DNA from: VSJD01 sp041653875
GTDB lineage: Bacteria; Verrucomicrobiota; Kiritimatiellia; JAAZAB01
Assembly (NCBI GenBank): GCA_041653875.1
Contig: JBAZEM010000008.1
Coordinates: 1 to 64,000, forward strand
DNA length: 64,000 nucleotides
Direction of reading: 5' to 3'
The notes under the pieces are model-generated. The model saw nothing but the letters and a program-made list of their open reading frames with translations. It did not search any database and was not told where the DNA came from. Below, one piece after another: positions 34,692 to 41,973 of the stretch. The position numbers and the translations under genes are program-made. Position 1 is the stretch's first letter. Each line of letters starts with the position of its first letter.

Positions 34692-35647
34692 ATAATCTGC
34701 ATGTTCGGTTCCGCGCCGGGCATGGTCATGAGCTACGCGCGGTCAATGGCGTCTCGCTGGCCGTCGAACGTGGCGAAAGCGTCGGCCTGGTGGGCGAGAG
34801 CGGCTGCGGCAAGAGCACGCTGGGCAACGCCATCCTGCGCCTTGTGCCGGTGCAGGCCGGAACCATTCGGTTTGAAGATCAAGACGTGCTGACGTTTGGA
34901 CGCCGCGACCTGTTCCGGTATCGGCGCCGGTCGCAAATGATTTTTCAGGACCCATACGGCTCGCTCAATCCGCGCCTGGCGATAGGCGCGGCCATCGAGG
35001 AGTGCCTGGCCGTGCACCGGCTGGGCAATCGCGCGGAACGCAAGCAACGGGTGCGCGAATTGTTGCAGACCGTCGGGCTCGATCCCGATTATGCCGCGCG
35101 TTATCCCCATGAGTTCAGCGGCGGCCAGCGCCAGAGAATCGGCATTGCCCGCGCCCTGGCGCTGGATCCGGTCCTGGTCGTGGCCGATGAGCCGGTTTCG
35201 GCGCTGGATGTTTCCGTGCAGGCCCAAATCCTGAACTTGTTGAAGGACCTTCAGCAGGCGCGCGGTCTGGCGTATCTGTTCGTTGCCCATGACCTGGCCG
35301 TGGTCCGCTATATGTGCGACCGGGTGCTGGTCATGTATGCCGGCCGGATCGTCGAGGCGGCGGGGGTGGAGGCGATCTTCGCGCATCCCGCGCATCCCTA
35401 CACGCAGGCCCTGCTGAACGCCGTGCCGGATATTGAGAAAGGATTGCGCGCGCGCGCCGCGGGCGCAAGCCGCGAAATCGTGAAAGGCGAAGTGCCGGCG
35501 GCGACCTCCGGGTTGGCCGGCTGTCCCTTCCAGCCCCGCTGTCTTTATGCCAAGCCGCTGTGCCTTGCGCAAATGCCGGAGGAGCGCGCTGTCGGTCCGG
35601 GCCACCTGAGCCGTTGTCATTTCGCGGGGAAACTGCCGACGCAATAA
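34673..35647 (+). CDS. Dpp/Opp-type ABC transporter ATPase (DppF-like)
   Basis: 324 aa. Walker A GESGCGKSTLG, Q-loop FQDPYGSLNPRLAIG, signature FSGGQRQRIGIARALAL, Walker B VLVVADEPVSALD, and H-loop FVAHDLAVV. The C-terminal GCPFQPRCLYAKPLC is also present. It overlaps the preceding ATPase by 19 nt. No solute-binding protein is encoded in the cluster, so it is either unlinked or replaced by the insert in the first permease. Confidence 0.93.
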   Translation: MSLLEINNLHVRFRAGHGHELRAVNGVSLAVERGESVGLVGESGCGKSTLGNAILRLVPVQAGTIRFEDQDVLTFGRRDLFRYRRRSQMIFQDPYGSLNPRLAIGAAIEECLAVHRLGNRAERKQRVRELLQTVGLDPDYAARYPHEFSGGQRQRIGIARALALDPVLVVADEPVSALDVSVQAQILNLLKDLQQARGLAYLFVAHDLAVVRYMCDRVLVMYAGRIVEAAGVEAIFAHPAHPYTQALLNAVPDIEKGLRARAAGASREIVKGEVPAATSGLAGCPFQPRCLYAKPLCLAQMPEERAVGPGHLSRCHFAGKLPTQ

Positions 35648-35760
35648 TTTCAGATTGTTTCCGACTGACTTTGCTGCGCGCGCCGATGTCAGGGGCGGAA
35701 GCCGTAAAGGCGCAGCTTGGCCGCCGGCAATAATTCAACGATGGGTCAAGTCTGTCTTCG

Positions 35761-35983
35761 CATCCCCCTGTCGGCTTGTTCGGCAGGCCCAATCATTGGT
35801 TATCTTCACATCCCCCTGCCGGCTTGTTCGGCAGGCCCAATCATTGGTTATCTTCGCATCCCCCTGCCGGCTTGTTCGGCAGGCCCAATCATTGGTTATC
35901 TTCACATCCCCCTGCCGGCTTGTCCGGCAGGCCCAATCATTGGTTATCTTCACATCCCCCTGCCGGCTTGTCCGGCAGGGGAT
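35761..35983. repeat. REP-like array 3' of the RAYT gene: five units of 48 bp
   Basis: Five copies at 35761, 35809, 35857, 35905 and 35953. Each contains a palindrome (CCTGCCGGCTTGTCCGGCAG, with T/C variants) and a constant spacer (CCCAATCATTGGTTATCTTC). The spacer itself contains a short palindrome (CCAATCATTGG). The reverse complement holds the core CCGGACAAGCCGG, shared with the array on the other side of the transposase gene. 48 is a multiple of three, so frames stay open across it. Confidence 0.93.
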
Positions 35984-37188
35984 CGCGATTGGTTGATAAT
36001 CCTCCGGATGACGTCCAAATTATACTCGCTGAACGTCCCCATATAATACCCGTCCTGCCACACCCGGCATCCCGCCGCCCGCGCCAGACCGTTTTGAAAT
36101 GCCAGTGCAATTTCTTGCGGCGTTTTCGCGATATTCCCCCGCAATGCCATATGCGCGTGGTCCGGCATCACCGACAGCGTTGCAATCCGATGTCCGCCTT
36201 CTGCAGCTATATCGAATGCCGTATCGCGCAATCGGCCCAGTCGCTCGGGGTTTGTGATGCGAAACCGGTTGGCAACCACCAACACCAAATGCAAATTGTA
36301 CCAATACCGGCCGCTGTTGGATTCCGCAGGATCGGCCAACCGCGCGTCGTCGCACATCACGGTGAATGACCGCATAATCTCCCTGAAACGCTGGTCGGCG
36401 AAGTCTTCCTTGCCGACCTGCCCTCGAATGTAGTTGCCGACGATATCGTCGGTATTCTCGCCGAGGCTGCGGAATGCCACCTTGCGGCTGAACTCAACCG
36501 GTGCGCCTGTCTTGCGAAGCGCATGCTGCAGTCGCCCTTTGACCCGCATGCAAAAAAATATCGGGCTGACATGTGGCGTGACGCTGAAAAGAAGTTGAAC
36601 TTTTTCCGCCGTGGCGGAGGGTGTGAGCAGGCGCAGGCCATCCTGCTCCCAGAGGGGGGCGGTATCGCGGGCGGCGGCGACAATCTGCGGCGGAAGTCTT
36701 GTGCCATTGGTCGGCCAGCCGGTCCAATCGTAGCGAAGGGTGTAGGCCGGCCGGAGATTATGGCCGGTGTATCGCTCCGGCCGGACAAGCCGGCCGGGCG
36801 CGTTCTCCGGCGGGACAAGCCGGCCGGGCGCGTTCTCCGGCGGGACAAGCCGACCGGGCGCGTTCTCCGGCGGGACAAGCCGGCCGGGCGCGTTCTCCGG
36901 CGGGACAAGCCGACCGGGCGCGTTCTCCGGCCGGACAAGCCGGCCGGGCGCGTTCTCCGGCGGGACAAGCCGGCCGGGCGCGTCCTCCGGCCGGACAAGC
37001 CGGCCGGGCGCGTCCTCCGGCGGGACAAGCCGACCGGGCGCGTTCTCCGGCCGGACAAGCCGACCGGGCGCGTTCTCCGGCGGGACAAGCCGGCCGGGCG
37101 CGTTCTCCGGCCGGACAAGCCGGCCGGGCGCGTTCTCCGGCGGGCTTGTCCCGCCGGGAACGAAGATTGTTTCCCGACTATTATTCAT
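35950..37188 (-). CDS. REP-associated tyrosine transposase (RAYT, Y1/HUH family) with repeat-encoded N-terminus
   Basis: 412 aa. Residues about 145-400 form a Y1-transposase-like domain of a long RAYT subfamily: YTLRYDWTGWP, FFCMRVKGRLQHALRK, SGRYWYNLHLVLVV, the HUH pair in VMPDHAHMALRG (His344, His346), and candidate catalytic tyrosines in WQDGYYMGTFSEYNLD (381, 382, 389). Residues 17-136 are twelve 10-aa units (ENAPGRLVPP / ENAPGRLVRP). The C-terminus (SPAGQAGRGM) is read from the 3' array. The start overlaps the lipB stop (ATGA). These enzymes nick single-stranded REP hairpins. Confidence 0.85.
   Translation of the reverse strand: MNNSRETIFVPGGTSPPENAPGRLVRPENAPGRLVPPENAPGRLVRPENAPGRLVPPEDAPGRLVRPEDAPGRLVPPENAPGRLVRPENAPGRLVPPENAPGRLVPPENAPGRLVPPENAPGRLVPPENAPGRLVRPERYTGHNLRPAYTLRYDWTGWPTNGTRLPPQIVAAARDTAPLWEQDGLRLLTPSATAEKVQLLFSVTPHVSPIFFCMRVKGRLQHALRKTGAPVEFSRKVAFRSLGENTDDIVGNYIRGQVGKEDFADQRFREIMRSFTVMCDDARLADPAESNSGRYWYNLHLVLVVANRFRITNPERLGRLRDTAFDIAAEGGHRIATLSVMPDHAHMALRGNIAKTPQEIALAFQNGLARAAGCRVWQDGYYMGTFSEYNLDVIRRIINQSRSPAGQAGRGM
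36779..37140. repeat. Array of twelve 30-bp units encoding the RAYT N-terminus
   Basis: Twelve head-to-tail copies of a 30-bp unit (GGGACAAGCCGGCCGGGCGC then GTTCTCCGGC) from 36779 to 37140. They vary at only three positions (G/A in CCGGCCGG or CCGACCGG, T/C in GTTCTCC, and GCGGG or GCCGG). Each has a CCGGC...GCCGG hairpin around ACAA. The edge at 37141-37160 has one unit in opposite orientation (CGGGCTTGTCCCGCCGGG). All frames are open because the period is a multiple of three. Confidence 0.95.
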
Positions 37189-37895
37189 GGCGCGCGCATT
37201 TTAAGTATCTTCCCCAGTTCCACCGGCAGGCGGTCGGCGTGTCCGGCCCATTGCACCCCCCGCCGACAGACTTCGCTGAAATGGCGGGCCATGTTTTGCC
37301 GGACTTGCGCCAGGGCAGGGCAGGCGGCGCCGAGGAACTTTTCAAGCGAGACGACGGCCTCGCCCGCCAGGCCGCAGGGCACAATGGCGGCGAACCCGGC
37401 GAGGTCGGGATTCACGTTGAAACTCATGCCGTGGAACGTCACCCAGCGTTTGAGCCGGATGCCGATGGCCGCCAGTTTGCCGGCCCGGGTCCAGGCGCCC
37501 GTGAGTTTGGGTCGGCGATAGGCCGCGACGCCAAAATCCCCGGCGGTGCGGATGGCGATTTCTTCCAGGTTGTGCAGGTAGCCGTGCGCATCGGCCTCCT
37601 GCTCGCCCAGCCGGATAATTGGGTACATCACGAGCTGGCCGGGTCCGTGCCAGGTGACGTCCCCGCCGCGCGACGAACGGTAAAGATCGATCCGCCGCTG
37701 TTCCAGATCGGCGCTCGACAGCAGGACATGACTATCCCGGGCGCGCACGCCGAGCGTAATGACGGAGGTATGCTCGAGGAACAGAATCGTGTCGGGGATG
37801 GTCCCGGCGATGCGGGCATCGACCAGCGCCGTCTGCAGGCGCACCCCGTCGGCGTAAGGAAGCGGCGTTTCGATTGTGATGGCCCAGGCGGTCAT
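37185..37895 (-). CDS. lipB: Lipoyl(octanoyl) transferase
   Basis: 236 aa. Transfers octanoyl from ACP to lipoyl domains such as GcvH, which is encoded 2.2 kb away. Motifs: RSSRGGDVTWHGPGQLVMYP, the lysine region AAIGIRLKRWVTFHGMSFNV and the catalytic cysteine in AIVPCGL. The start is taken as the ATG at 37895, giving MTAWAIT and full length. Upstream frame sequence is antisense to the next genes. Its TGA overlaps the ATG of the RAYT gene, giving possible translational coupling. Confidence 0.95.
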   Translation of the reverse strand: MTAWAITIETPLPYADGVRLQTALVDARIAGTIPDTILFLEHTSVITLGVRARDSHVLLSSADLEQRRIDLYRSSRGGDVTWHGPGQLVMYPIIRLGEQEADAHGYLHNLEEIAIRTAGDFGVAAYRRPKLTGAWTRAGKLAAIGIRLKRWVTFHGMSFNVNPDLAGFAAIVPCGLAGEAVVSLEKFLGAACPALAQVRQNMARHFSEVCRRGVQWAGHADRLPVELGKILKMRAP

Positions 37896-38006
37896 GGGCG
37901 CATTAAATACCGCCGTTTTGGGCCTGTCAAGGGGGCGTCGAATATTTGCTTTGCGCCGGCGCGGCTTTGCGTTACATTCTTCGCGGTTTGACGGCGCGAG
38001 GATCCT

Positions 38007-38573
38007 ATGAATCATCGTTATGTTCTTTCCGTCCTGATCGCCGACCGCGTGGGCATTCTGAGCGCGATCACATCGGGCGTGACGGATTTGGGCGCCAATA
38101 TCGAGGGGATCAGCCAGACGGTCGTGCAGGACTATTTCACCGTCATCATGACCGTGGCATTTCCGCAGGCCGTCGGCGAGGAGGCCATCCGTAACGCCAT
38201 CCAAAGCCGCTTCCATAAGGGCGAAGCCGCGGTGCTCGTTCGTCCGTATATCTCGCGGGGCCGCGGGCCGGTCGAGGGCGATCGCTATATTCTCACCATG
38301 TCCGGCAAAGACCGGCCTGGTATTCTGAAGGCGCTTACCGGCTACCTGGCCGATAAAAAAATCAATGTCGAGGATCTTTTCTTTCGGATCGTCGGCGAGC
38401 AGGTCACTCACATTGGGGAAGTGACCGTGCCCGCGCAATTGGATCTCAAGCAGGTCCAGGACGAACTGCGCGCCGTCATGGCGCCCTTTGCCCTGGCAAT
38501 CGGCCTCCAGCACGAAAATCTGTTTCGCGCCACGAACGAAGTTGGCGCCATCCGGCGTCTGCTGAGACCTTGA
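38007..38573 (+). CDS. Double ACT-domain protein (GcvR-like)
   Basis: 188 aa. Two ACT domains: residues 4-80 (VLSVLIADRVGILSAITSGV) and 90-165 (YILTMSGKDRPGILKALTGYL). GcvR-like proteins bind amino acids such as glycine and modulate glycine-cleavage regulators. It lies 21 nt before the DUF711 gene, a common ACT-DUF711 pairing in bacteria. GAGG lies 7 nt before the ATG. A regulatory role is inferred from the domains and the gcvH and lipB neighbours. Confidence 0.88.
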   Translation: MNHRYVLSVLIADRVGILSAITSGVTDLGANIEGISQTVVQDYFTVIMTVAFPQAVGEEAIRNAIQSRFHKGEAAVLVRPYISRGRGPVEGDRYILTMSGKDRPGILKALTGYLADKKINVEDLFFRIVGEQVTHIGEVTVPAQLDLKQVQDELRAVMAPFALAIGLQHENLFRATNEVGAIRRLLRP

Positions 38574-38594
38574 TTCAGGTGGAAGAAACCAGGC

Positions 38595-39968
38595 ATGTAC
38601 AGGACCGAAGACATTTTGCATACCGTGCGCATGCTCCAGCAGGAAAACCTGGATTTGCGCACCGTGACGATGGGTATCAATCTTTTGGATTGCGCGGGCC
38701 GCGACGGCGCGGCGGTCATGAAGGCCGCGCGCGCCAAGATTAAACGCAAGGCCGGCGCCCTGGTGCGGATCTGCGACCAGCTCACGACCAAGTATGGCCT
38801 GCCGATCATCAACAAACGCATTGCGGTCTCGCCGGCCAGCCAGCTCCTGGAAGGCCACACCCCGAAAACGGCCCTGGGCCTGGCCCAGGCGCTGGATCAG
38901 GCTGCGGCGGAGGTGAGCGTGGATTTGATCGGCGGGTTCACCGCCCTGGTGCATAAGGGTATGACCCCCGGCGAGCGCTTGCTGATCGAGTCCCTGCCGC
39001 AGGTTCTGAGCCGGACCCAGCGGCTGTGCGCCTCGGTCAATATCGGCACGACCAAGGCCGGCATGAACGTGGACGCCATCCTGCTGGTGAGCGAAACGCT
39101 CCTGAAGATTGCCGGGGCCACCAAAGAGGCGCACGGGTTCGGCTGCGCCAAGCTTGTGGTCTTCGCCAATGCCGCGGAGGATAACCCGTTCATGGCGGGC
39201 GCGTTCCTGGGCGCCGGCGAGCCGGAATGTGTCATCAATGTCGGCGTGAGCGGGCCGGGGGTCGTAAAGCGCGCCATCGAGCGGCTGGTCGAACAGGATC
39301 CCCGCTGTACGCTCGACGAGATCGCGGAGGAGGTGAAGCACACCGCCTTCCGGGTTACGCGCACCGGCGAACTCATTGGGCGCGAAGTGGCGGAAATGCT
39401 CGGGATGCAGTTCGGCGTGCTGGATCTATCTTTGGCGCCAACCCCGCGCGTCGGCGACAGCGTCGGTGAGATTTATCAGGCCATGGGCGTAAAGGTGGTC
39501 GGCGCGCCGGGCACCACGGCGGCGGTGGCGCTCCTGAACGATGCGGTCAAGAAGGGAGGTGCCTTTGCGTCATCGTCGGTGGGCGGGCTGTCCGGCGCCT
39601 TTATTCCCGTGATGGAAGATCGCGTCCTGGCCAAGGCTGTGGCGGACGGGACTTTAACGCTCGATAAATTGGAGGCCATGACCGCGGTCTGCTCGGTCGG
39701 CCTGGACATGATTCTGGTGCCGGGCGATATCAGCAGTGTTTCCCTGAGCGGGATTATCATGGATGAGGCCGCCATCGGTATTTATAATCAAAAAACCACA
39801 GCGGTGCGGCTCATTCCGGCGCCCGGCAAGAAAGTCGGCGATAAAGTCGATTTTGGAGGGCTCTTTGGCTCCGGCACGGTGATCCCGGTCGACAGTTCGT
39901 CCGGCAGCGCCGATTTCGTCTGCCATGGCGGGCACATTCCCGCTCCGATCCAGAGCCTGAGGAACTGA
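38595..39968 (+). CDS. DUF711 (UPF0210) family protein
   Basis: 457 aa. Typical of the UPF0210/DUF711 family, which is distantly related to glycyl-radical (PFL-like) folds but lacks a radical glycine. Visible: YRTEDILHTVRMLQQENLDLR, VNIGTTKAGMNVDAILL, MIHDVGVSGPG-type segment ECVINVGVSGPGVVKRAIE, and SSSVGGLSGAFIPVMED. The family length of about 450 is met. Function is not established. It is paired with the ACT-domain gene upstream. Confidence 0.9.
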   Translation: MYRTEDILHTVRMLQQENLDLRTVTMGINLLDCAGRDGAAVMKAARAKIKRKAGALVRICDQLTTKYGLPIINKRIAVSPASQLLEGHTPKTALGLAQALDQAAAEVSVDLIGGFTALVHKGMTPGERLLIESLPQVLSRTQRLCASVNIGTTKAGMNVDAILLVSETLLKIAGATKEAHGFGCAKLVVFANAAEDNPFMAGAFLGAGEPECVINVGVSGPGVVKRAIERLVEQDPRCTLDEIAEEVKHTAFRVTRTGELIGREVAEMLGMQFGVLDLSLAPTPRVGDSVGEIYQAMGVKVVGAPGTTAAVALLNDAVKKGGAFASSSVGGLSGAFIPVMEDRVLAKAVADGTLTLDKLEAMTAVCSVGLDMILVPGDISSVSLSGIIMDEAAIGIYNQKTTAVRLIPAPGKKVGDKVDFGGLFGSGTVIPVDSSSGSADFVCHGGHIPAPIQSLRN

Positions 39969-39971
39969 AGC

Positions 39972-40060
39972 AGACTGTGGGCTGTAGTCCGTAGGCCGTG
40001 GACTGGAATATTCAGACACTATCGTCTTCCTACAGCCATCAGTCCGCAGCCTACGGTCTG
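39972..40060. repeat. Paired word tracts (CTGTAGTCCGTAGGC / CTACAGCCATCAGTCCGC)
   Basis: AGACTGTGGGCTGTAGTCCG and GTAGGCCGTGGACTGG are answered by CTACAGCCATCAGTCCGCAG and CCTACGGTCTG. The paired arms lie between the convergent DUF711 and gcvH stops. A similar dialect recurs near 58216-58240 and 58451-58485. Confidence 0.6.
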
Positions 40061-40064
40061 TTTC

Positions 40065-40454
40065 TCAGTGCTCGGTCGGCAGGCGGGCCTCGTAAGCTTC
40101 CGCCGACAACAGGGCGTCCACATCGTCGGCACGATCCGGGTTCATCCGGAAGAGCCAGCCGGCGCCAAAAGGGTCCGAATTGACAAGATCCGGCGCGTTT
40201 GCCAGGGCTTCGTTGACTTCCACGATGGTTCCGGCGATGGGGGCATAGACGTCGGAAGCGGCCTTGATGGATTCCACCACGACGGCTTCCTCGCCGGCAT
40301 CCAGGCGCCGGTTCAGTTCCGGCAGTTCGACATAAGTGATGTCGGAAAGCTGGTGCTGGGCGAAATCCGTGATGCCGACTTCGATCATCCCATCCTGTGC
40401 CCGGACCCATTCGTGCGTTTTCGTGTATTTTAAATCGTCAGGATTGTGCGGCAT
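40065..40454 (-). CDS. gcvH: Glycine cleavage system H protein
   Basis: 129 aa. The lipoyl-carrying shuttle of the glycine cleavage system. The lipoylation site is Lys64 in VVVESIKAASDVYAP. YTKTHEWVRAQDG at the N-terminus and LVNSDPFGAGWLFRM near the C-terminus are typical. AAGGAG lies 9 nt before the ATG at 40454. No gcvT or gcvP is in the window. LipB, the likely modifier, is encoded 2.2 kb to the left. Frames upstream of this ATG are antisense to the AI-2E gene and rejected. Confidence 0.95.
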   Translation of the reverse strand: MPHNPDDLKYTKTHEWVRAQDGMIEVGITDFAQHQLSDITYVELPELNRRLDAGEEAVVVESIKAASDVYAPIAGTIVEVNEALANAPDLVNSDPFGAGWLFRMNPDRADDVDALLSAEAYEARLPTEH

Positions 40455-40658
40455 GATTTCTTTCTCCTTCGGCTTTGGGTATATCCGTGCAAATAATTGG
40501 GCGCACAGTTCTTTTATGTTATCTTTTCCGACTATGCAACTATTTATTTGCCGTTTTTTTTGCTGGCCGGTTGGGCTGCTTGGCGCTAACCTGTCCGCCA
40601 TCCAGATGCGCATAATATTCGGCCGGCGGTAATAACGCGAAACGCAAAGGAGCAGAAC

Positions 40659-41783
40659 ATGCCCGCAAGTTCCGGGGTCAGGAAATTCTTCGAAAACCAT
40701 TGGGAGCAGATGGTGCTTTGGACGATCTTGATCGGGCTCTTTTATCTCTTGAGGCCGTTCTTCCTGCTGATCTTCGAAACGTTCCTGATCGTCTATATCA
40801 CGAAGGGTGTTGTGCAATGGGTTGGGCGCCGGGCGAACCTGAATTACGGCTTGACGACGGCGGCCGTTTTCGTGCTGTTTGTGAGCCTGCTGGCGGCGGT
40901 CGGCGCCTGGGTGGGACCGCGACTGATTAACGAGTCCAATCAGGTGTTGTTGGAATTTGCCGGCGAAGGCGAACAACAAACGCAGGAAAAGATCGATCGT
41001 TTCGTCGAGAAAATCGTGGTCAAAAGCATGGGCGAGGAAAAAGCCCAGGCCGTCATCGATTCCGGGGAATACGCGGCCATGATGGATTCCATGAAGGACG
41101 AGATCGCGAAGGCCGTCAAGGCCGCCTTGCCGCGCGTTCTCGACGCCATCTTTCTCCTTTTCAAGCTCGGCTGGCATATTCTGATTTCGCTGTTCCTGGC
41201 CATCGTCATTTCCTTTGTCATCGTCATGGATTGGCAGCGGATCGCCGGAAAAATGAAGGACTTGGAGCAAAGTCGCATCCGCACCTTCTATCTGGGGGCC
41301 GCGCCGCATCTCATTGCCTTCGCCGATATCCTGGGCAAGGCGCTCCGCGCCCAGGCGATCATAGCCGTCTGCAATACGGCCTTGACCGCGACAGGACTCT
41401 GGCTTTTCGGGGTGCCGAATATGGCCTTGCTTGCGACCATCGTGTTCTTTTGCGGGTTCATCCCCATTCTGGGGACGTTTCTAAGCTCCATACCGATTCT
41501 GCTCTTTGGCGTTCAAGTCGGCGGGCTGACGTTGGTTTTCAAACTCATCGCGCTGATCGTGATGGTCCACGCTTTCGAGGCCTATGTGCTCAACCCGCGG
41601 ATCACGGCGACGCTTCTGCGCATCCACCCGATCCTGGTCCTGATCCTGCTTCTGGTCGGGGAGCGTTTTTTCGGCATCTGGGGCATGGTGGTCGGCGTGC
41701 CGATCGGGTATTACCTCATCCGTGTCCTGACGGCGCCGGAAGAAGGTTCTGGCGCCGAGCCGTTGCGGGGCGAAAAACCGTGA
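40659..41783 (+). CDS. AI-2E/PerM family permease-like membrane protein
   Basis: 374 aa with eight hydrophobic segments. The AI-2E transporter/PerM fold is indicated by LLRPFFLLIFETFLIVYITKG, the loop between helices 3 and 4, ALRAQAIIAVCNTALTATGLWLFGVPN and LPxIG-like FIPILGTFLSSIPILL, plus NPRITATLLRIHPILVLI. AAAGGAG precedes the ATG. Family members are secondary exporters. Autoinducer-2 transport is only one proposed function, so no substrate is claimed. Confidence 0.88.
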   Translation: MPASSGVRKFFENHWEQMVLWTILIGLFYLLRPFFLLIFETFLIVYITKGVVQWVGRRANLNYGLTTAAVFVLFVSLLAAVGAWVGPRLINESNQVLLEFAGEGEQQTQEKIDRFVEKIVVKSMGEEKAQAVIDSGEYAAMMDSMKDEIAKAVKAALPRVLDAIFLLFKLGWHILISLFLAIVISFVIVMDWQRIAGKMKDLEQSRIRTFYLGAAPHLIAFADILGKALRAQAIIAVCNTALTATGLWLFGVPNMALLATIVFFCGFIPILGTFLSSIPILLFGVQVGGLTLVFKLIALIVMVHAFEAYVLNPRITATLLRIHPILVLILLLVGERFFGIWGMVVGVPIGYYLIRVLTAPEEGSGAEPLRGEKP

Positions 41784-41814
41784 GGCTCCATTTGCACATT
41801 TTTTTAAAAAGGTG

Positions 41815-41842
41815 TTGACAACTACAGGTGGTTGTATATTTT
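41815..41842 (+). promoter_or_regulatory. Candidate sigma-70 promoter of the ATP-grasp/KamA cluster
   Basis: A perfect TTGACA is followed by 16 nt and TATTTT (TATATT overlaps at 14 nt). It lies about 130 bases before the TTG start at 41974. A strong terminator-like hairpin begins just 6 nt after the -10 box, which is unusual. Confidence 0.45.
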
Positions 41843-41848
41843 ACTGCC

Positions 41849-41873
41849 AACCACAATAGATTGTGGTTTTTTT
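41849..41873 (+). terminator. Intrinsic terminator or attenuator
   Basis: AACCACA and TGTGGTT form a 7-bp stem (9 bp if the loop is tight) around ATAGAT, followed by seven T. It may end the upstream AI-2E transcript. Because a promoter-like sequence lies immediately before it, it could also act as an attenuator for the cluster starting at 41974. Confidence 0.6.
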
Positions 41874-41973
41874 CGAAGTTCTGATTGTGAGTCCACCGGT
41901 TCGGGAGGTGTTTTGTGTTACCGAACGGCGCAAAAAGAATAATCGAAAAAAAGACCTGGAGGGGGTCTGACGG

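Noticed and set aside
35761..35983. Direct-repeat array considered as CRISPR
   Set aside because: The spacers between palindromes are identical, not unique, and there are no cas genes nearby.
36779..37140. 30-bp array considered as CRISPR
   Set aside because: Units are head to tail with no spacers.
36523..37991. Long plus-strand open frames across the 30-bp array
   Set aside because: They are open only because the unit length is a multiple of three without stops; the minus-strand frame carries the transposase domain.
37185..39341. 718-aa minus-strand frame extending upstream of lipB
   Set aside because: The part beyond 37895 is antisense to the ACT and DUF711 genes; LipB is complete from 37895.
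40455..41309. Minus-strand upstream extension of gcvH
   Set aside because: It is antisense to the AI-2E family gene; GcvH is full length from 40454 with a good ribosome binding site.
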